Below, piece after piece: positions 1-11,838 of a DNA stretch of 64,000 bases. The notes beneath the pieces were generated by a model. That model saw only the letters and a list, made by a program, of their open reading frames with translations, made no database searches and was not told the origin of the DNA. Where the stretch lies: positions 62,001 through 126,000 of the forward strand of contig QOQB01000001.1 in assembly GCA_003331305.1 (NCBI GenBank), given 5' to 3'. This DNA comes from Flavobacteriales bacterium. Lineage in GTDB: Bacteria > Bacteroidota > Bacteroidia > Flavobacteriales > Flavobacteriaceae. Numbering within the stretch: position 1 is the first letter of the stretch; every line of letters starts with the position of its first letter. A program made the position numbers and the translations under genes.

Positions 1-315
1 GTGGGCTCACCAAAACTATATGTGACAACAAGTAGTAAAGAAATTGATGCCCTTTTTTTATTAGATCATAATGATAACACCTGCAACATCGAGCTTCGCC
101 CAAAGGGAATTATTTTACGTTTTCGATCATTACTGGAAACCTACGCACTTGTCGTTCCTTACTATAAATTAACATTATTTAAGGGTACAAGCGATGCCTA
201 TAGCGTTCATACTGCCCACCATAAAGTTTCTGTTTTAGCGCAAGAAGCACCAATTCGTACCTTTTTTAAAAAAATACTGGAGCAAAAGGCAATACACTCC
301 CAGGAATATCTTTAG
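1..315 (+). CDS. hypothetical protein, possibly 5'-truncated at window edge
   Basis: An open frame runs from base 1 (GTG) to a TAG at 313-315, 104 codons. The frame is already open at the first base, so the true start may lie outside the window. No signal peptide, membrane segment or recognisable catalytic motif is visible; the protein is soluble-looking with mixed charged and hydrophobic residues. It converges on ctlX and their stop codons overlap. I do not recognise the family and propose no function. Confidence 0.5.
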   Translation: MGSPKLYVTTSSKEIDALFLLDHNDNTCNIELRPKGIILRFRSLLETYALVVPYYKLTLFKGTSDAYSVHTAHHKVSVLAQEAPIRTFFKKILEQKAIHSQEYL

Positions 316-1229
316 AAGACTTCCGCCATCATACAGCGCACACTTCCGCCACCCAAATCTTCAATTGTAGGTATTGGACTGTGTACCAATGTAGCATATT
401 TCGACAGTTTTTGAATTTGTTCAGGTAGTAACGCAGCATGAGCTCTTGAACTCATAACCAAAAGCGGGATGCCTTCTTTGGAGCTTAATGCAAGCATGTT
501 ACCTGCAAATTGTGTCACTTGTTCTTCACTAATCGCAATTACATCTTTACCGGAGTGTGTGAGTGAATCGTGAAGTAATACGCGCTCCTTTAGGCTATCA
601 ATGGCTTCTAAGCAAATTACCGCAAAGGTAACGCCCAATGCCATTATAACATTGGTATGGTATATCAACAAACGCTTATTCCTTACCGTTTGATACGCAT
701 AAAACGGAATTGGTTTATATTCAAAATCTGTACAAAATTGATAAAACAGTTCACGATTAGCGCGTGGAGAAAGCGCGCAGTAGGCAATACGATTTTGGTG
801 GTCTAAGACCATACTTCCAGTTCCTTCTAAGAACATATCGTTTTGCTCATGCGAAGAGTAATCTTTAACTACCAATACGTCATGCCCTAAATTACGTAAC
901 GCATCAAAAATGCGTGTATTTCGTTCAGCCCGTCTGTTTGGGGCAAACATGGGGAAAAGTACCGCTTGGTATTTGGGAAGCAGCGCAAACCAATTATTTG
1001 GGAATAATGCGTCGGGTGTATCGGGGCTTAGCGTGTCTTCTACCACAGTAACTGTTACGCCGTGTATGCGAAGATTTGCAACAAAAGTATCAAACTCGCT
1101 GCGTGCATGTGCCAGGGCAGCTGTATTTGAAAGTAAATCTGACTTTTGAAAGTGATTGTTTATGGCAGTCTGCTCGTTAGACCGAAAGGAGGTGGGACGT
1201 ACAAGTACGACATGGCTTGTAGGTTTCAT
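312..1229 (-). CDS. ctlX: citrulline hydrolase-like protein (CtlX family, guanidino-group-modifying superfamily)
   Basis: 305-residue member of the arginine deiminase/amidinotransferase (beta/alpha propeller) superfamily, resembling CtlX proteins linked to citrulline use. Family motifs seen: FPNNW at 76-80, FLEGTGSM at 133-140 (acidic substrate ligand), HTNV at 191-194 (catalytic His) and the nucleophile Cys299 in GGGSVRCM near the C-terminus. Its start overlaps the stop of the DDAH-like gene by 4 nt, so the two are probably translationally coupled in the carA-eno-gltA operon. Substrate (citrulline or another guanidino/ureido compound) is inferred from the family, not from the sequence alone. 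Confidence 0.85.
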   Translation of the reverse strand: MKPTSHVVLVRPTSFRSNEQTAINNHFQKSDLLSNTAALAHARSEFDTFVANLRIHGVTVTVVEDTLSPDTPDALFPNNWFALLPKYQAVLFPMFAPNRRAERNTRIFDALRNLGHDVLVVKDYSSHEQNDMFLEGTGSMVLDHQNRIAYCALSPRANRELFYQFCTDFEYKPIPFYAYQTVRNKRLLIYHTNVIMALGVTFAVICLEAIDSLKERVLLHDSLTHSGKDVIAISEEQVTQFAGNMLALSSKEGIPLLVMSSRAHAALLPEQIQKLSKYATLVHSPIPTIEDLGGGSVRCMMAEVF

Positions 1230-2092
1230 ACTATTCTTGTTAAGGGCATGGTTACACAGCGGAATAAACCGCCTTGTTTGGCAATTTCACGGAAATTAAC
1301 TTCTTCCACGACTATATCATGTAAACGCAACCAATTGTTTAGGCGTGTGAAGCTACTATCTGAAACCACTACATCTGGGCGGAGAGAAACCACATTACAC
1401 ATCATTTGGCTCATTTCAAGGGCGGTAACTTCAAAAATATGTTCATGACCAAAAAAATCAACTAACCACCGGTATTCTTCCGGATCAGCAAAACCCTCGG
1501 GGCACGTAATAGCATAAGATGTGCCAACAGGTTGAAAACAACAATCTAGATGCAATGCATTTTTTTCCGGGATTGTATTGGATTTTATTAGCTCAAAAGA
1601 AACGACTTTTTTGTGTGGAAATGCGTTTTTAAGGGCTATAACAGCCGCTTTGTTTGTGCGGGCAGTAAGTAAATCTGAATAGTTGTCTTGTGTACATATC
1701 CCAACAAAAACATAGTCGTTGTGAACCATGACATCACCGCCTTCAACATGAACACTTTCTGGAAATATAAGTTGTTTTTCTTCTGGTATTAGTTGATAAA
1801 GTGTTTTTAGCCCTTGCAATTCAGCTGCGCGGTGGGGAATAATATTGGCTCGAACCCAAATATCATCAATAACAAAACCCAAATCCCGAGCAAAAATTTG
1901 ATTGCAATCGACAACGATATCGGGTCGAAACACAACAACATTATAACGAATAAAAACTTTCTCAAGCGTATCTAAAGCCTTCTGTAAGGCTTCTTTTTTA
2001 GGGAAAGTATCTTGTAGTAAATGCTTCCTAGATGAGGGGTCGTATAAATCGTTTAATTTGGGCGGTTTGCCAATAGCATCAGCTGTACCCAA
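1226..2092 (-). CDS. dimethylargininase/arginine deiminase-like hydrolase (start uncertain)
   Basis: Second guanidino-group-modifying enzyme, 288 residues from the only canonical in-frame start (TTG at 2092). Motifs: QIFARDLGFVI at 65-75, HVEGGDV at 115-121, ALHLDCCFQPV at 179-189 with the catalytic His, and Cys279 in FRCVTMPL. Family members usually begin about 16 residues earlier with a strand leading into VxLG. The same frame encodes that stretch here (2093-2140: IKLCVHTETQTLTHVF), but it begins with ATA, not ATG. The gene therefore either starts at ATA 2140, uses TTG with a truncated first strand, or carries an ATG-to-ATA change. It lies directly behind gltA and overlaps ctlX. It probably hydrolyses a methylated arginine or arginine, but the substrate is not established. 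Confidence 0.8.
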   Translation of the reverse strand: MGTADAIGKPPKLNDLYDPSSRKHLLQDTFPKKEALQKALDTLEKVFIRYNVVVFRPDIVVDCNQIFARDLGFVIDDIWVRANIIPHRAAELQGLKTLYQLIPEEKQLIFPESVHVEGGDVMVHNDYVFVGICTQDNYSDLLTARTNKAAVIALKNAFPHKKVVSFELIKSNTIPEKNALHLDCCFQPVGTSYAITCPEGFADPEEYRWLVDFFGHEHIFEVTALEMSQMMCNVVSLRPDVVVSDSSFTRLNNWLRLHDIVVEEVNFREIAKQGGLFRCVTMPLTRIV

Positions 2093-2148
2093 AAAAACAT
2101 GGGTAAGCGTTTGCGTCTCTGTATGTACACAGAGTTTTATCCCATAGC

Positions 2149-3432
2149 TTATCGTTTATTCAGTGGTACAAATGGTCGTTTCGTTTTTCCTACATAAATT
2201 TGACGCGGACGTCCAATAGGTTCTTTGTTTAGTCTCATTTCCCTCCATTGCGCTATCCACCCGGGCAGGCGACCAAGGGCGAACATCACTGTAAAAGTTT
2301 CTGTTGAAATTCCCATGGCACGGTAAATGATTCCAGAGTAAAAATCGACGTTTGGATACAATTTACGCTCTACAAAATAGGGGTCGCTAAGAGCTTCTGC
2401 TTCTAGTTCTTTGGCAATATCTAAGACAGGATCAACAATACCCAGGTCAGCTAAAACTTCGTCAGCTGCTTTTTTAATGATACGAGCACGTGGATCAAAA
2501 TTCTTATACACACGGTGGCCAAAGCCCATAAGTCGGAATGGATCCGCCTTATCTTTAGCTTTTTCCATGTATTTTTTGGTATCACCCCCATCTTGACGAA
2601 TAGCCTCTAGCATTTCGACTACTGCCTGGTTTGCTCCTCCGTGAAGTGGTCCCCAAAGTGCCGATATCCCTGCCGAGACAGACGCAAATAGACCTGCATG
2701 TGAAGACCCAACAATCCGTACTGTAGAAGTAGAACAGTTTTGCTCGTGTTCAGCGTGTAAAATCAATAGTTTATTTAATGCGGCATCAACAACGGGGTTG
2801 GCAACATATTCTTTATTTGGCTTACGGAACATCATCCTTGCAATGTTCTCTACATAACCCAACGCATAATCCCCGTATTTAAGTGGAAGGCCTGCCTTTT
2901 TTCTAAATACCCAAGCTACTAAAACAGGTAGCTTACCCATTATACGCGTTATAGCCCTGTACATATCAACTTCATTGTCAACATCAACAGTGTTTGAGTT
3001 GAAAGCGGTTAAGGCGCTGGTCAACGACGATAATACGCCCATAGGGTGTGCAGCACTGGGAAAACTTTCCAAAATCTTTTTTAGGTCTTCATCTATATAG
3101 GATTCCTCTTTGATGTCTACCAAAAACTTCTCTAGTTGCTCTTCATTGGGTAACTCGCCAAAAATGAGCAAATAAGCAACTTCTAAAAAGTCGGCGCTGT
3201 TGGCAAGTTCATCAATGTCATATCCGCGATAGCGTAGTATGCCTTGCTCTCCGTCCAAAAAAGTGATAGCACTTTGACACGAGCCCGTATTTTTAAATCC
3301 CGGATCAAGCGTAATTAAATTTGTTTTTGCACGTAGGGTTTTGATATCAATTCCCAATTCATCTTGCGTTCCCTCTACAAGAAGTAATTCAATTAATTTG
3401 CCCTCATAGGACAGTGTTGCTGTTTTTGCCAT
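2149..3432 (-). CDS. gltA: citrate synthase
   Basis: Condenses acetyl-CoA and oxaloacetate to citrate, the entry step of the TCA cycle. The 427-residue protein is the length of the hexameric bacterial type. Catalytic residues are in place: His226 in HAEHEQN, His306 in GFGHRVY and Asp363 in VDFYSG, with the glycine-rich LWGPLHGGANQAV between the two histidines. It follows eno by 31 nt on the same strand and its stop region abuts the DDAH-like gene, so it is probably the third gene of a carA-eno-gltA operon. Confidence 0.97.
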   Translation of the reverse strand: MAKTATLSYEGKLIELLLVEGTQDELGIDIKTLRAKTNLITLDPGFKNTGSCQSAITFLDGEQGILRYRGYDIDELANSADFLEVAYLLIFGELPNEEQLEKFLVDIKEESYIDEDLKKILESFPSAAHPMGVLSSLTSALTAFNSNTVDVDNEVDMYRAITRIMGKLPVLVAWVFRKKAGLPLKYGDYALGYVENIARMMFRKPNKEYVANPVVDAALNKLLILHAEHEQNCSTSTVRIVGSSHAGLFASVSAGISALWGPLHGGANQAVVEMLEAIRQDGGDTKKYMEKAKDKADPFRLMGFGHRVYKNFDPRARIIKKAADEVLADLGIVDPVLDIAKELEAEALSDPYFVERKLYPNVDFYSGIIYRAMGISTETFTVMFALGRLPGWIAQWREMRLNKEPIGRPRQIYVGKTKRPFVPLNKR

Positions 3433-3463
3433 TACTTTAGCTTACTATATTTATATGGATGAA

Positions 3464-5874
<2,411 letters not shown>

Positions 5875-5893
5875 TCGGTTTTAAGTGTTTCGG

Positions 5894-5901
5894 CAAAATT
5901 A
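5894..5901 (-). promoter_or_regulatory. candidate -7 box of carA promoter
   Basis: On the minus strand 5901-5894 reads TAATTTTG, matching the Bacteroidota -7 consensus TAnnTTTG, 19 nt before the carA ATG. A matching TTTG element at the expected distance is not clear, because that position falls inside the rplQ terminator hairpin. Confidence 0.45.
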
Positions 5902-5905
5902 ACAC

Positions 5906-5937
5906 AAAAAAAGGATAAACCATCAGGTTTATCCTTT
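5906..5937 (-). terminator. rho-independent terminator after rplQ
   Basis: Minus-strand hairpin with arms 5937-5927 and 5920-5910 (AAAGGATAAAC paired with GTTTATCCTTT) and a 6-nt loop, followed by a run of T. It lies 25 nt past the rplQ stop and closes the ribosomal protein array, separating it from carA. Confidence 0.85.
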
Positions 5938-5961
5938 GAGTTATTAAAATACTGTTAAAAA

Positions 5962-6534
5962 TTATTCTTCCGTATTTTTTTCATCAGCTGCAGCATCGGA
6001 GGCAGGTGTTTCAGCAGTATCCGCTTTTTGTACTTCTTCCGCAGGCGCTGCTGCAACTGTCTCAGCAGACTCGGCTACTTCTTCGGTTGCTGTTTCAGTT
6101 TCTACGGCAACAGCAGCAGCTTTTTTACTACCACGTCTGCGTGACTTTTTCTTAGGCTTCGCTGTTTCATACACCTCATTAAAATCAACAAGTTCAATTA
6201 ATGCCATATCAGCATTATCACCCAGCCTATTTCCCATTTTGATAATGCGCGTATATCCACCAGGACGATCGCCAACTTTTTCTGAAACCGTGCGGAACAA
6301 TTCAGTAACCGCAAACTTGTCGCGAAGTTCTCTAAAGGCAATACGACGATTGTGTGTCGAATCTACTTTTGAACGTGTAATAAGTGGCTCAATAAAGTTT
6401 TTAAGCGCTTTTGCGCGCGCAACTGTCGTATTGATGCGCTTATGCTCGATAAGCGATGAAGCCATGTTGGCGAGCATTGCCTTTCTATGGGTGTTGGTTC
6501 GCCCCAAATGGGCTACTTTTTTTCCGTGTCTCAT
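5962..6534 (-). CDS. rplQ: 50S ribosomal protein L17
   Basis: L17, which lines the peptide exit side of the large subunit. The conserved core ([12 protein letters not shown] to about residue 125) is normal. It continues into a tail of about 65 residues: a lysine/arginine-rich segment ([13 protein letters not shown]), then an Ala/Glu/Thr-rich acidic stretch. Such extensions occur in Bacteroidota L17; the core is about 120-130 residues in other bacteria. Last gene of the ribosomal array, 20 nt after rpoA. Confidence 0.97.
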   Translation of the reverse strand: MRHGKKVAHLGRTNTHRKAMLANMASSLIEHKRINTTVARAKALKNFIEPLITRSKVDSTHNRRIAFRELRDKFAVTELFRTVSEKVGDRPGGYTRIIKMGNRLGDNADMALIELVDFNEVYETAKPKKKSRRRGSKKAAAVAVETETATEEVAESAETVAAAPAEEVQKADTAETPASDAAADEKNTEE

Positions 6535-6554
6535 GATTAGTAGCTATTGCGGAG

Positions 6555-7547
6555 TTAGTCTTTGTCAAGTTTGTATTTAGCCAAATCCATTCCAAAATTG
6601 AGTCCTTTGGCAATAACCAATTCTTCAAGCTCTGTAAGGGATTTTTTACCAAAGTTTCTAAACTTCATTAAATCACTTTTGTTAAACGATACCAAATCGC
6701 CAAGTGTGTCTACCTCAGCTGCTTTTAGGCAATTCAATGCACGAACAGACAAGTCCATATCTATGAGTTTTGTCTTCAATAGCTGACGCATGTGGAGTGA
6801 CTCCTCGTCATATGTTTCTGTTTTTGCAATTTCGTCTGCCTCCAAGGTAATGCGCTCGTCAGAGAACAACATAAAGTGATGGATAAGCGTTTTTGCTGCT
6901 TCTGTTAGTGCATCTTTTGGATGAATAGATCCGTCAGTAACAATTTCGAAAATTAGTTTTTCGTAATCTGTTTTTTGCTCAACACGGAAATTTTCAATCG
7001 TATATTTTACGTTCTTAATTGGCGTGTAAATAGAGTCAATTGCAATAGTACCAATAGGTGCAGTAGCCTTTTTGTTTTCCTCAGCAGGAACATAACCACG
7101 TCCTTTTTCAATGGTAAACTCAAAGTTTAGCTGAACGCTTTCGTCCATATTACAAATGACTAAGTCTGGATTAAGCACTTGGAATCCAGATATAAATTTC
7201 TGCAAATCGCCTGCAGTAAGTTGTTTTTGTCCTGAAACGGCAACACTTACAGTCTCGCTATCAACTGAATCAATCTGTTGTTTAAAACGAACTTGCTTAA
7301 AGTTTAGGATCATTTCAGTAACATCTTCTACCACACCAGGGAGCGTAGAAAACTCATGATCAACTTTGTCAATACGAACAGACGTAATAGCAAATCCTTC
7401 TAGTGAAGCAAGCATTACACGGCGTAACGCATTACCAACAGTTAGCCCATATCCAGGCTCAAGTGGACGAAATTCGAAGACCCCTTCAAATTCATCCGAA
7501 TCAATCATGATTACCTTGTCTGGTTTTTGAAAATTAAATAGTGCCAT
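6555..7547 (-). CDS. rpoA: DNA-directed RNA polymerase subunit alpha
   Basis: 330-residue alpha subunit. The N-terminal assembly domain covers about residues 1-230 ([19 protein letters not shown] is the diagnostic alpha motif near residues 31-49). A short linker leads to the C-terminal domain (about 255-315) with the helix-hairpin-helix region around [12 protein letters not shown] that contacts DNA and activators. It sits 4 nt after rpsD and 20 nt before rplQ, the usual alpha-operon order. Confidence 0.98.
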   Translation of the reverse strand: MALFNFQKPDKVIMIDSDEFEGVFEFRPLEPGYGLTVGNALRRVMLASLEGFAITSVRIDKVDHEFSTLPGVVEDVTEMILNFKQVRFKQQIDSVDSETVSVAVSGQKQLTAGDLQKFISGFQVLNPDLVICNMDESVQLNFEFTIEKGRGYVPAEENKKATAPIGTIAIDSIYTPIKNVKYTIENFRVEQKTDYEKLIFEIVTDGSIHPKDALTEAAKTLIHHFMLFSDERITLEADEIAKTETYDEESLHMRQLLKTKLIDMDLSVRALNCLKAAEVDTLGDLVSFNKSDLMKFRNFGKKSLTELEELVIAKGLNFGMDLAKYKLDKD

Positions 7548-7551
7548 AGGA

Positions 7552-8157
7552 TTATTTTGAATACAATTCGACGATTAGTTGTTCCTTTATGTTCTCTGTA
7601 ATTTGCTCACGGGTAGGAACCGATACCAATGTGCCTTCTAAAGTAGCGTCATTCCAAGTAAGCCATTCTAAGTCGTGATTAGCTACTGATAATGAACGTT
7701 CAATCACGTCAAGTGATTTAGATTTTTCACGAACGCCAATGACATCGCCGGGCTTAACTTGACACGACGGGATATTTATGATTTCACCGTTTAATGTTAT
7801 GTGACGGTGACCAACAAGCTGACGTGCAGCGCTTCGAGTTGGCGCAACACCAAGGCGATATACCAAGTTGTCTAAGCGCGATTCGCAAAGCTGAAGTAGC
7901 ACTTCACCTGTAACGCCTTTACTAGCATTTGCTTTAATAAATAGATTGCGGAACTGACGCTCTAAAATACCATAGGTAAATTTTGCTTTTTGCTTTTCCA
8001 TTAATTGGATTGCATATTCCGATTTTTTAGGTCTGCGACGGTTATTTCCGTGCTGTCCTGGAGGATAATTACGTTTTTCGAAAGACTTATCATCACCGAA
8101 AATGGCTTCGCCAAACTTCCGTGCGATTTTTGTCTTAGGACCAGTATATCTTGCCAT
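7552..8157 (-). CDS. rpsD: 30S ribosomal protein S4
   Basis: Primary 16S rRNA binder that nucleates 5'-domain assembly. 201 residues, with the S4 RNA-binding domain at about 92-155 ([13 protein letters not shown]...[10 protein letters not shown]). It has no CxxC zinc knuckle at the N-terminus. It is preceded by a 54-nt spacer, far longer than the spacers around it, which contains an inverted repeat. Confidence 0.97.
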   Translation of the reverse strand: MARYTGPKTKIARKFGEAIFGDDKSFEKRNYPPGQHGNNRRRPKKSEYAIQLMEKQKAKFTYGILERQFRNLFIKANASKGVTGEVLLQLCESRLDNLVYRLGVAPTRSAARQLVGHRHITLNGEIINIPSCQVKPGDVIGVREKSKSLDVIERSLSVANHDLEWLTWNDATLEGTLVSVPTREQITENIKEQLIVELYSK

Positions 8158-8171
8158 AGTTAAAAATTTGT

Positions 8172-8201
8172 GCTGGGAATTAAGGTCTATCCTTCGCCAG
8201 C
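8172..8201 (-). promoter_or_regulatory. inverted repeat in rpsK-rpsD spacer (possible S4 control element)
   Basis: The spacer can fold with an outer stem GCTGG/CCAGC (8172-8176 with 8197-8201) and an inner stem AAGG/CCTT (8182-8185 with 8191-8194). It ends 15 nt before the rpsD start. S4 is an autoregulator of the alpha operon in E. coli; a comparable role here is inference. Confidence 0.35.
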
Positions 8202-8211
8202 GGGATTAATA

Positions 8212-8595
8212 TTAAACTCTACGTCTTTTAGGAGGACGACATCCGTTATGCGGCATTGGCGTCACGTCAACAATTTCGGTAACTTCAATGCCACCGTTGT
8301 GAAGGGTACGAATAGCAGACTCACGTCCATTACCAGGCCCTTTCACAAATACCTTTACTTTTCGTAGTCCAGCTTCCTGGGCTACTTTAGCAGCATCTTC
8401 AGCAGCAAGTTGTGCCGCATAAGGTGTGTTTTTCTTAGATCCTCTAAAACCCATTTTACCGGCAGAAGACCATGAAATCACTTCGCCTTTATTATTGGTT
8501 AGCGATACGATAATGTTGTTAAACGATGCGTTAATATGGGCTTCGCCAAAGGCTTCCACCACAACTTTACGCTTTTTTGAACTTGATTTAGCCAT
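8212..8595 (-). CDS. rpsK: 30S ribosomal protein S11
   Basis: 127-residue S11, part of the 30S platform near the mRNA exit. Typical features: a basic N-terminus (KSSSKKRKV), [17 protein letters not shown], and the C-terminal [12 protein letters not shown]. It lies between rpsM (10 nt) and rpsD (54 nt). Confidence 0.98.
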   Translation of the reverse strand: MAKSSSKKRKVVVEAFGEAHINASFNNIIVSLTNNKGEVISWSSAGKMGFRGSKKNTPYAAQLAAEDAAKVAQEAGLRKVKVFVKGPGNGRESAIRTLHNGGIEVTEIVDVTPMPHNGCRPPKRRRV

Positions 8596-8605
8596 GTGTT
8601 ATGCT

Positions 8606-8980
8606 TTATTTCGTTACTTTCTTCTTGTTAGCAACTGTCTTACGTTTTCCTTTTCGCGTACGCGAATTGTTTTTGGTACGTTGTCCACGCAGGGGAAGTC
8701 CAACACGGTGGCGGATTCCTCTAAACGAACCGATGTCCATCAAACGTTTGATATTCAATTGCGTCTCAGAGCGCAGTTCTCCCTCTATCTTAAACGAAGA
8801 AACTGCATCACGAATGCGACCGATTTCATCGTCGTTCCACTCATGTACTTTTTTGCTTTCATCAACACCAGCAGTTGCTAAAATCTCCTTAGCACGGCTG
8901 CGTCCAACCCCATATATATAGGTGAGCGATATAACGCCTCTTTTTTGTTTGGGAATATCTACTCCAGAAATTCTAGCCAT
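8606..8980 (-). CDS. rpsM: 30S ribosomal protein S13
   Basis: 124-residue S13 in the head of the small subunit, contacting P-site tRNA and the B1 bridge to L5. Begins [15 protein letters not shown] and ends in a basic tail ([18 protein letters not shown]), as expected. It follows rpmJ by 2 nt. Confidence 0.98.
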   Translation of the reverse strand: MARISGVDIPKQKRGVISLTYIYGVGRSRAKEILATAGVDESKKVHEWNDDEIGRIRDAVSSFKIEGELRSETQLNIKRLMDIGSFRGIRHRVGLPLRGQRTKNNSRTRKGKRKTVANKKKVTK

Positions 8981-8982
8981 AA

Positions 8983-9099
8983 TTATCCTTGTCTTTGTTT
9001 GAACCTAGGGTTCTTTTTGTTGATTACGTATAAGCGTCCCTTGCGACGTACAATCTTGCAGTCGGCGCTTCTTTTTTTAAGTGATGCTCTAACTTTCAT
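8983..9099 (-). CDS. rpmJ: 50S ribosomal protein L36
   Basis: A 38-codon gene between infA and rpsM. The protein starts [17 protein letters not shown] and ends [12 protein letters not shown], a clear L36. Only one cysteine remains, so it is the zinc-free (C-minus) form. Spacing is 3 nt from infA and 2 nt from rpsM. Confidence 0.96.
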   Translation of the reverse strand: MKVRASLKKRSADCKIVRRKGRLYVINKKNPRFKQRQG

Positions 9100-9102
9100 A
9101 TT

Positions 9103-9318
9103 TTAATATCTGTAGGTGATGCGTGCCTTAGTCAAATCGTAAGGAGACATCTCCAGTTTTACTTTATCTCCAGGTAATAGCTTGATGTAATGCATACGCA
9201 TTTTGCCCGAAATGTGTGCCGTTACCACATGTCCATTTTCTAACTCCACGCGAAACATGGCGTTCGAAAGTGCCTCGATGATTTGGCCGTCTTGCTCTAT
9301 TGCTGCTTGCTTTGCCAT
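9103..9318 (-). CDS. infA: translation initiation factor IF-1
   Basis: 71-residue S1-like OB-fold protein that occupies the 30S A site during initiation. Motifs include [20 protein letters not shown] and [20 protein letters not shown]. Its ATG shares one base with the secY stop (TAATG), indicating coupled translation. Confidence 0.98.
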   Translation of the reverse strand: MAKQAAIEQDGQIIEALSNAMFRVELENGHVVTAHISGKMRMHYIKLLPGDKVKLEMSPYDLTKARITYRY

Positions 9319-10670
9319 TAAATTCCTGCCGTTTTACGTTTACTCCCTGTTTTCATTAATCCATCATAATGACGGTTAAGCAAATAGGCGTTAATTTGCT
9401 GAATGGTGTCAATTGCGACGCCTACCATAATAAGGAGCGAAGTTCCACCATAAAATAATGCCCAACCTTGTTGCATCCCAAACAAATGATATACAACAGC
9501 AGGTAACACCGCCACAGCCGCCAAAAATAACGAACCGGGGAAAGTAATCTGTGACATAATGCGGTCTAAAAAATCAGCTGTCTCAGTTCCAGGGCGAACA
9601 CCTGGAACAAAACCACCGCTTCGTTTTAAATCGTCTGCCATCTTGTTTGTAGGCACCGTGATAGCTGTATAAAAATAAGTAAATACAATAATGAGTACTG
9701 CAAACAATATGTTGTACCACAGCCCAAAAATGTCTGAGAATGAAGCTTGCAACCACTGGCCTACCGTACTATCGCCTGCCAAACGACCAAGAGCCGCAGG
9801 AGCAAACATAAGTGCCTGTGCAAAAATAATAGGCATTACGCCTGATGCATTAAGTTTAAGTGGAATGTATTGACGAGATCCGATTTGATTTTTATCGATT
9901 CCTCCTGAAGCCGTTCTTCGTGCATATTGTACTGGAATTTGACGCACTGCCATAACCAGTAAAATACAAATAGCATTAATCGCAATCCAAACAATGGTCT
10001 CGATTAAAATAACAATAGGACCACCGTTGTTTTCTGTTACTCTAGAAACAAATTCCTGTGCAAATGACATAGGAAGGGTCGCCACAATACCTACTGTGAT
10101 CAGTAGCGAGATACCGTTCCCAATTCCTTTATCTGTAATTTTTTCTCCCAACCACATAGCAAAAACCGTTCCTGTGACAAGAATAATTACTGAAGGTACC
10201 ATAAACCCAATTCCTTTTCCAAGGATAAATGCAGACTCTGGAACTCCTAATGCGCTTAGTGAGTACAAGTAAGCTGGTGCTTGGAATACACAAATAGCAA
10301 TCGTAAGCCAACGCGTAATCTGATTGATTCTACGACGTCCACTTTCTCCTTCTTTCTGTAATTTTTGCAAATAGGGAATAGCAATACCCATAAGTTGCAC
10401 AACGATAGAAGCTGAGATATAAGGCATGATTCCCAAAGCGAATACAGAAGCGTTTGCAAAAGCACCTCCTGTGAACATATTCAATACACCAAGTAATCCA
10501 CCACCACCAGTTCTGCTGGAGAGTTCAGATAGTTGTACAGGATCAATTCCGGGAAGCACTACTTGCGCACCAATACGATACACAACTAGTAATCCTAGCG
10601 TAATCCCAATACGGGTTTTAAGCTCCTCTATTTTCCAAATACTCGATATGACTTCTAAAAATCGTTTCAT
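9318..10670 (-). CDS. secY: protein translocase subunit SecY
   Basis: 450-residue channel-forming subunit of the Sec translocon, with ten predicted membrane helices. Diagnostic segments: [14 protein letters not shown] (plug/TM2 region), [10 protein letters not shown] and the cytoplasmic [16 protein letters not shown] loop seen as [17 protein letters not shown]. It exports the signal-peptide proteins encoded elsewhere in the window. It lies between rplO (3 nt) and infA (1 nt overlap). Confidence 0.98.
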   Translation of the reverse strand: MKRFLEVISSIWKIEELKTRIGITLGLLVVYRIGAQVVLPGIDPVQLSELSSRTGGGGLLGVLNMFTGGAFANASVFALGIMPYISASIVVQLMGIAIPYLQKLQKEGESGRRRINQITRWLTIAICVFQAPAYLYSLSALGVPESAFILGKGIGFMVPSVIILVTGTVFAMWLGEKITDKGIGNGISLLITVGIVATLPMSFAQEFVSRVTENNGGPIVILIETIVWIAINAICILLVMAVRQIPVQYARRTASGGIDKNQIGSRQYIPLKLNASGVMPIIFAQALMFAPAALGRLAGDSTVGQWLQASFSDIFGLWYNILFAVLIIVFTYFYTAITVPTNKMADDLKRSGGFVPGVRPGTETADFLDRIMSQITFPGSLFLAAVAVLPAVVYHLFGMQQGWALFYGGTSLLIMVGVAIDTIQQINAYLLNRHYDGLMKTGSKRKTAGI

Positions 10671-10673
10671 TTG

Positions 10674-11126
10674 TTACAGCGTGATAGCCTCACCTCCAGC
10701 AGCCTCAATAGCCGCTTTTGCTGATGCCGTAAATTTGTGGGCACTTACTTTTAGTTTAGACGTTAATTCTCCGCGACCTAAAATTTTAACCAAGTCATTC
10801 TTTCCAACTAAGCGTAACGAAATCATCGTTTCAACGTCTAAAGTAGACTTAATTTTCTTTCCATCAACAAGTGCTTGGAGTTTATCCAAATTGATTCCCG
10901 CATATTCTTTACGGTTAATGTTGGTGAATCCAAATTTTGGCACGCGGCGTTGAAGTGGCATTTGTCCTCCTTCAAAACCAATTTTTTTCGAGTAACCAGA
11001 GCGTGATTTTGCCCCTTTGTGACCGCGTGAAGCCGTACCACCCGTTCCAGAGCCTTGTCCTCTTCCTAAGCGTTTGCTTCCGCCTTTTACTGCGCCTTTT
11101 GCTGGCTTTAAGTTTCCTAATTCCAT
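10674..11126 (-). CDS. rplO: 50S ribosomal protein L15
   Basis: 150-residue L15 with the glycine- and basic-rich N-terminal extension (KRLGRGQGSGTGGTASRGHKG) that threads into 23S rRNA, then GFEGGQMPLQRRVPKFGF. 1 nt after rpmD. Confidence 0.98.
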   Translation of the reverse strand: MELGNLKPAKGAVKGGSKRLGRGQGSGTGGTASRGHKGAKSRSGYSKKIGFEGGQMPLQRRVPKFGFTNINRKEYAGINLDKLQALVDGKKIKSTLDVETMISLRLVGKNDLVKILGRGELTSKLKVSAHKFTASAKAAIEAAGGEAITL

Positions 11127-11127
11127 A

Positions 11128-11307
11128 TTATGCGTTTTGGACGGTTACCAAATGTTTTACTTTGTTAATCATGCCTTGAATTACGGCTGTGTCGTCGTGC
11201 TCTGCAACCTGACCAATACGATGTAAGCCAAGAGCTGCAAGCGTACGTTTTTGATCTTCCGGACGCTTGATGTAACTTTTTACTTGTGTAACTTTAATCT
11301 TTGCCAT
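11128..11307 (-). CDS. rpmD: 50S ribosomal protein L30
   Basis: 59-residue L30. The start is placed at 11307 (MAKIKVTQVKSYI), which matches the family. An in-frame ATG 13 codons upstream lies inside rpsE and would add residues with no counterpart in L30. Spacing is 4 nt from rpsE. Confidence 0.96.
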   Translation of the reverse strand: MAKIKVTQVKSYIKRPEDQKRTLAALGLHRIGQVAEHDDTAVIQGMINKVKHLVTVQNA

Positions 11308-11311
11308 GTCC

Positions 11312-11836
11312 TTATCCGTTAAAAACTTTATCAAGTGAAATTCCACGTTGCTTGGCTACAGTATTAGCGTCACGCAATTGCAGCAGTGCATCAAAGGTTG
11401 CCTTTACCACATTATGCGGGTTGGAAGAACCTTGAGATTTTGAAAGTACATTGTGAACACCAACTGCTTCGAGTACCGCACGAACGGCGCCACCAGCAAT
11501 TACTCCAGTACCCTCAGATGCAGGTTGGATATAAACGCGTGCTCCGCCATACTTACCTTTTTGTTGGTGTGGTATAGTCCCATTATTGATAGGAATACGA
11601 ACCAAATTCTTTTTTGCGTCTTCAACAGCTTTTGAGATGGCCTCAGAAACCTCTTTAGATTTCCCAAGTCCTTGACCAACAACACCATTTTCATCACCTA
11701 CTACCACGATAGCAGAGAATCCAAAAGCACGTCCACCTTTAGTTACTTTGGTTACACGTTGAACACCAACCAATCGATCTTTAAGGTCAAGACCCCCTGG
11801 CTTTACAAATTCTACATTTTTATAATCTTGATACAT
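11312..11836 (-). CDS. rpsE: 30S ribosomal protein S5
   Basis: 174-residue S5, contributing to decoding accuracy. N-terminal double-stranded-RNA-binding-like domain ([21 protein letters not shown]) then the C-terminal domain with [19 protein letters not shown]. 2 nt after rplR. Confidence 0.98.
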   Translation of the reverse strand: MYQDYKNVEFVKPGGLDLKDRLVGVQRVTKVTKGGRAFGFSAIVVVGDENGVVGQGLGKSKEVSEAISKAVEDAKKNLVRIPINNGTIPHQQKGKYGGARVYIQPASEGTGVIAGGAVRAVLEAVGVHNVLSKSQGSSNPHNVVKATFDALLQLRDANTVAKQRGISLDKVFNG

Positions 11837-11838
11837 AC

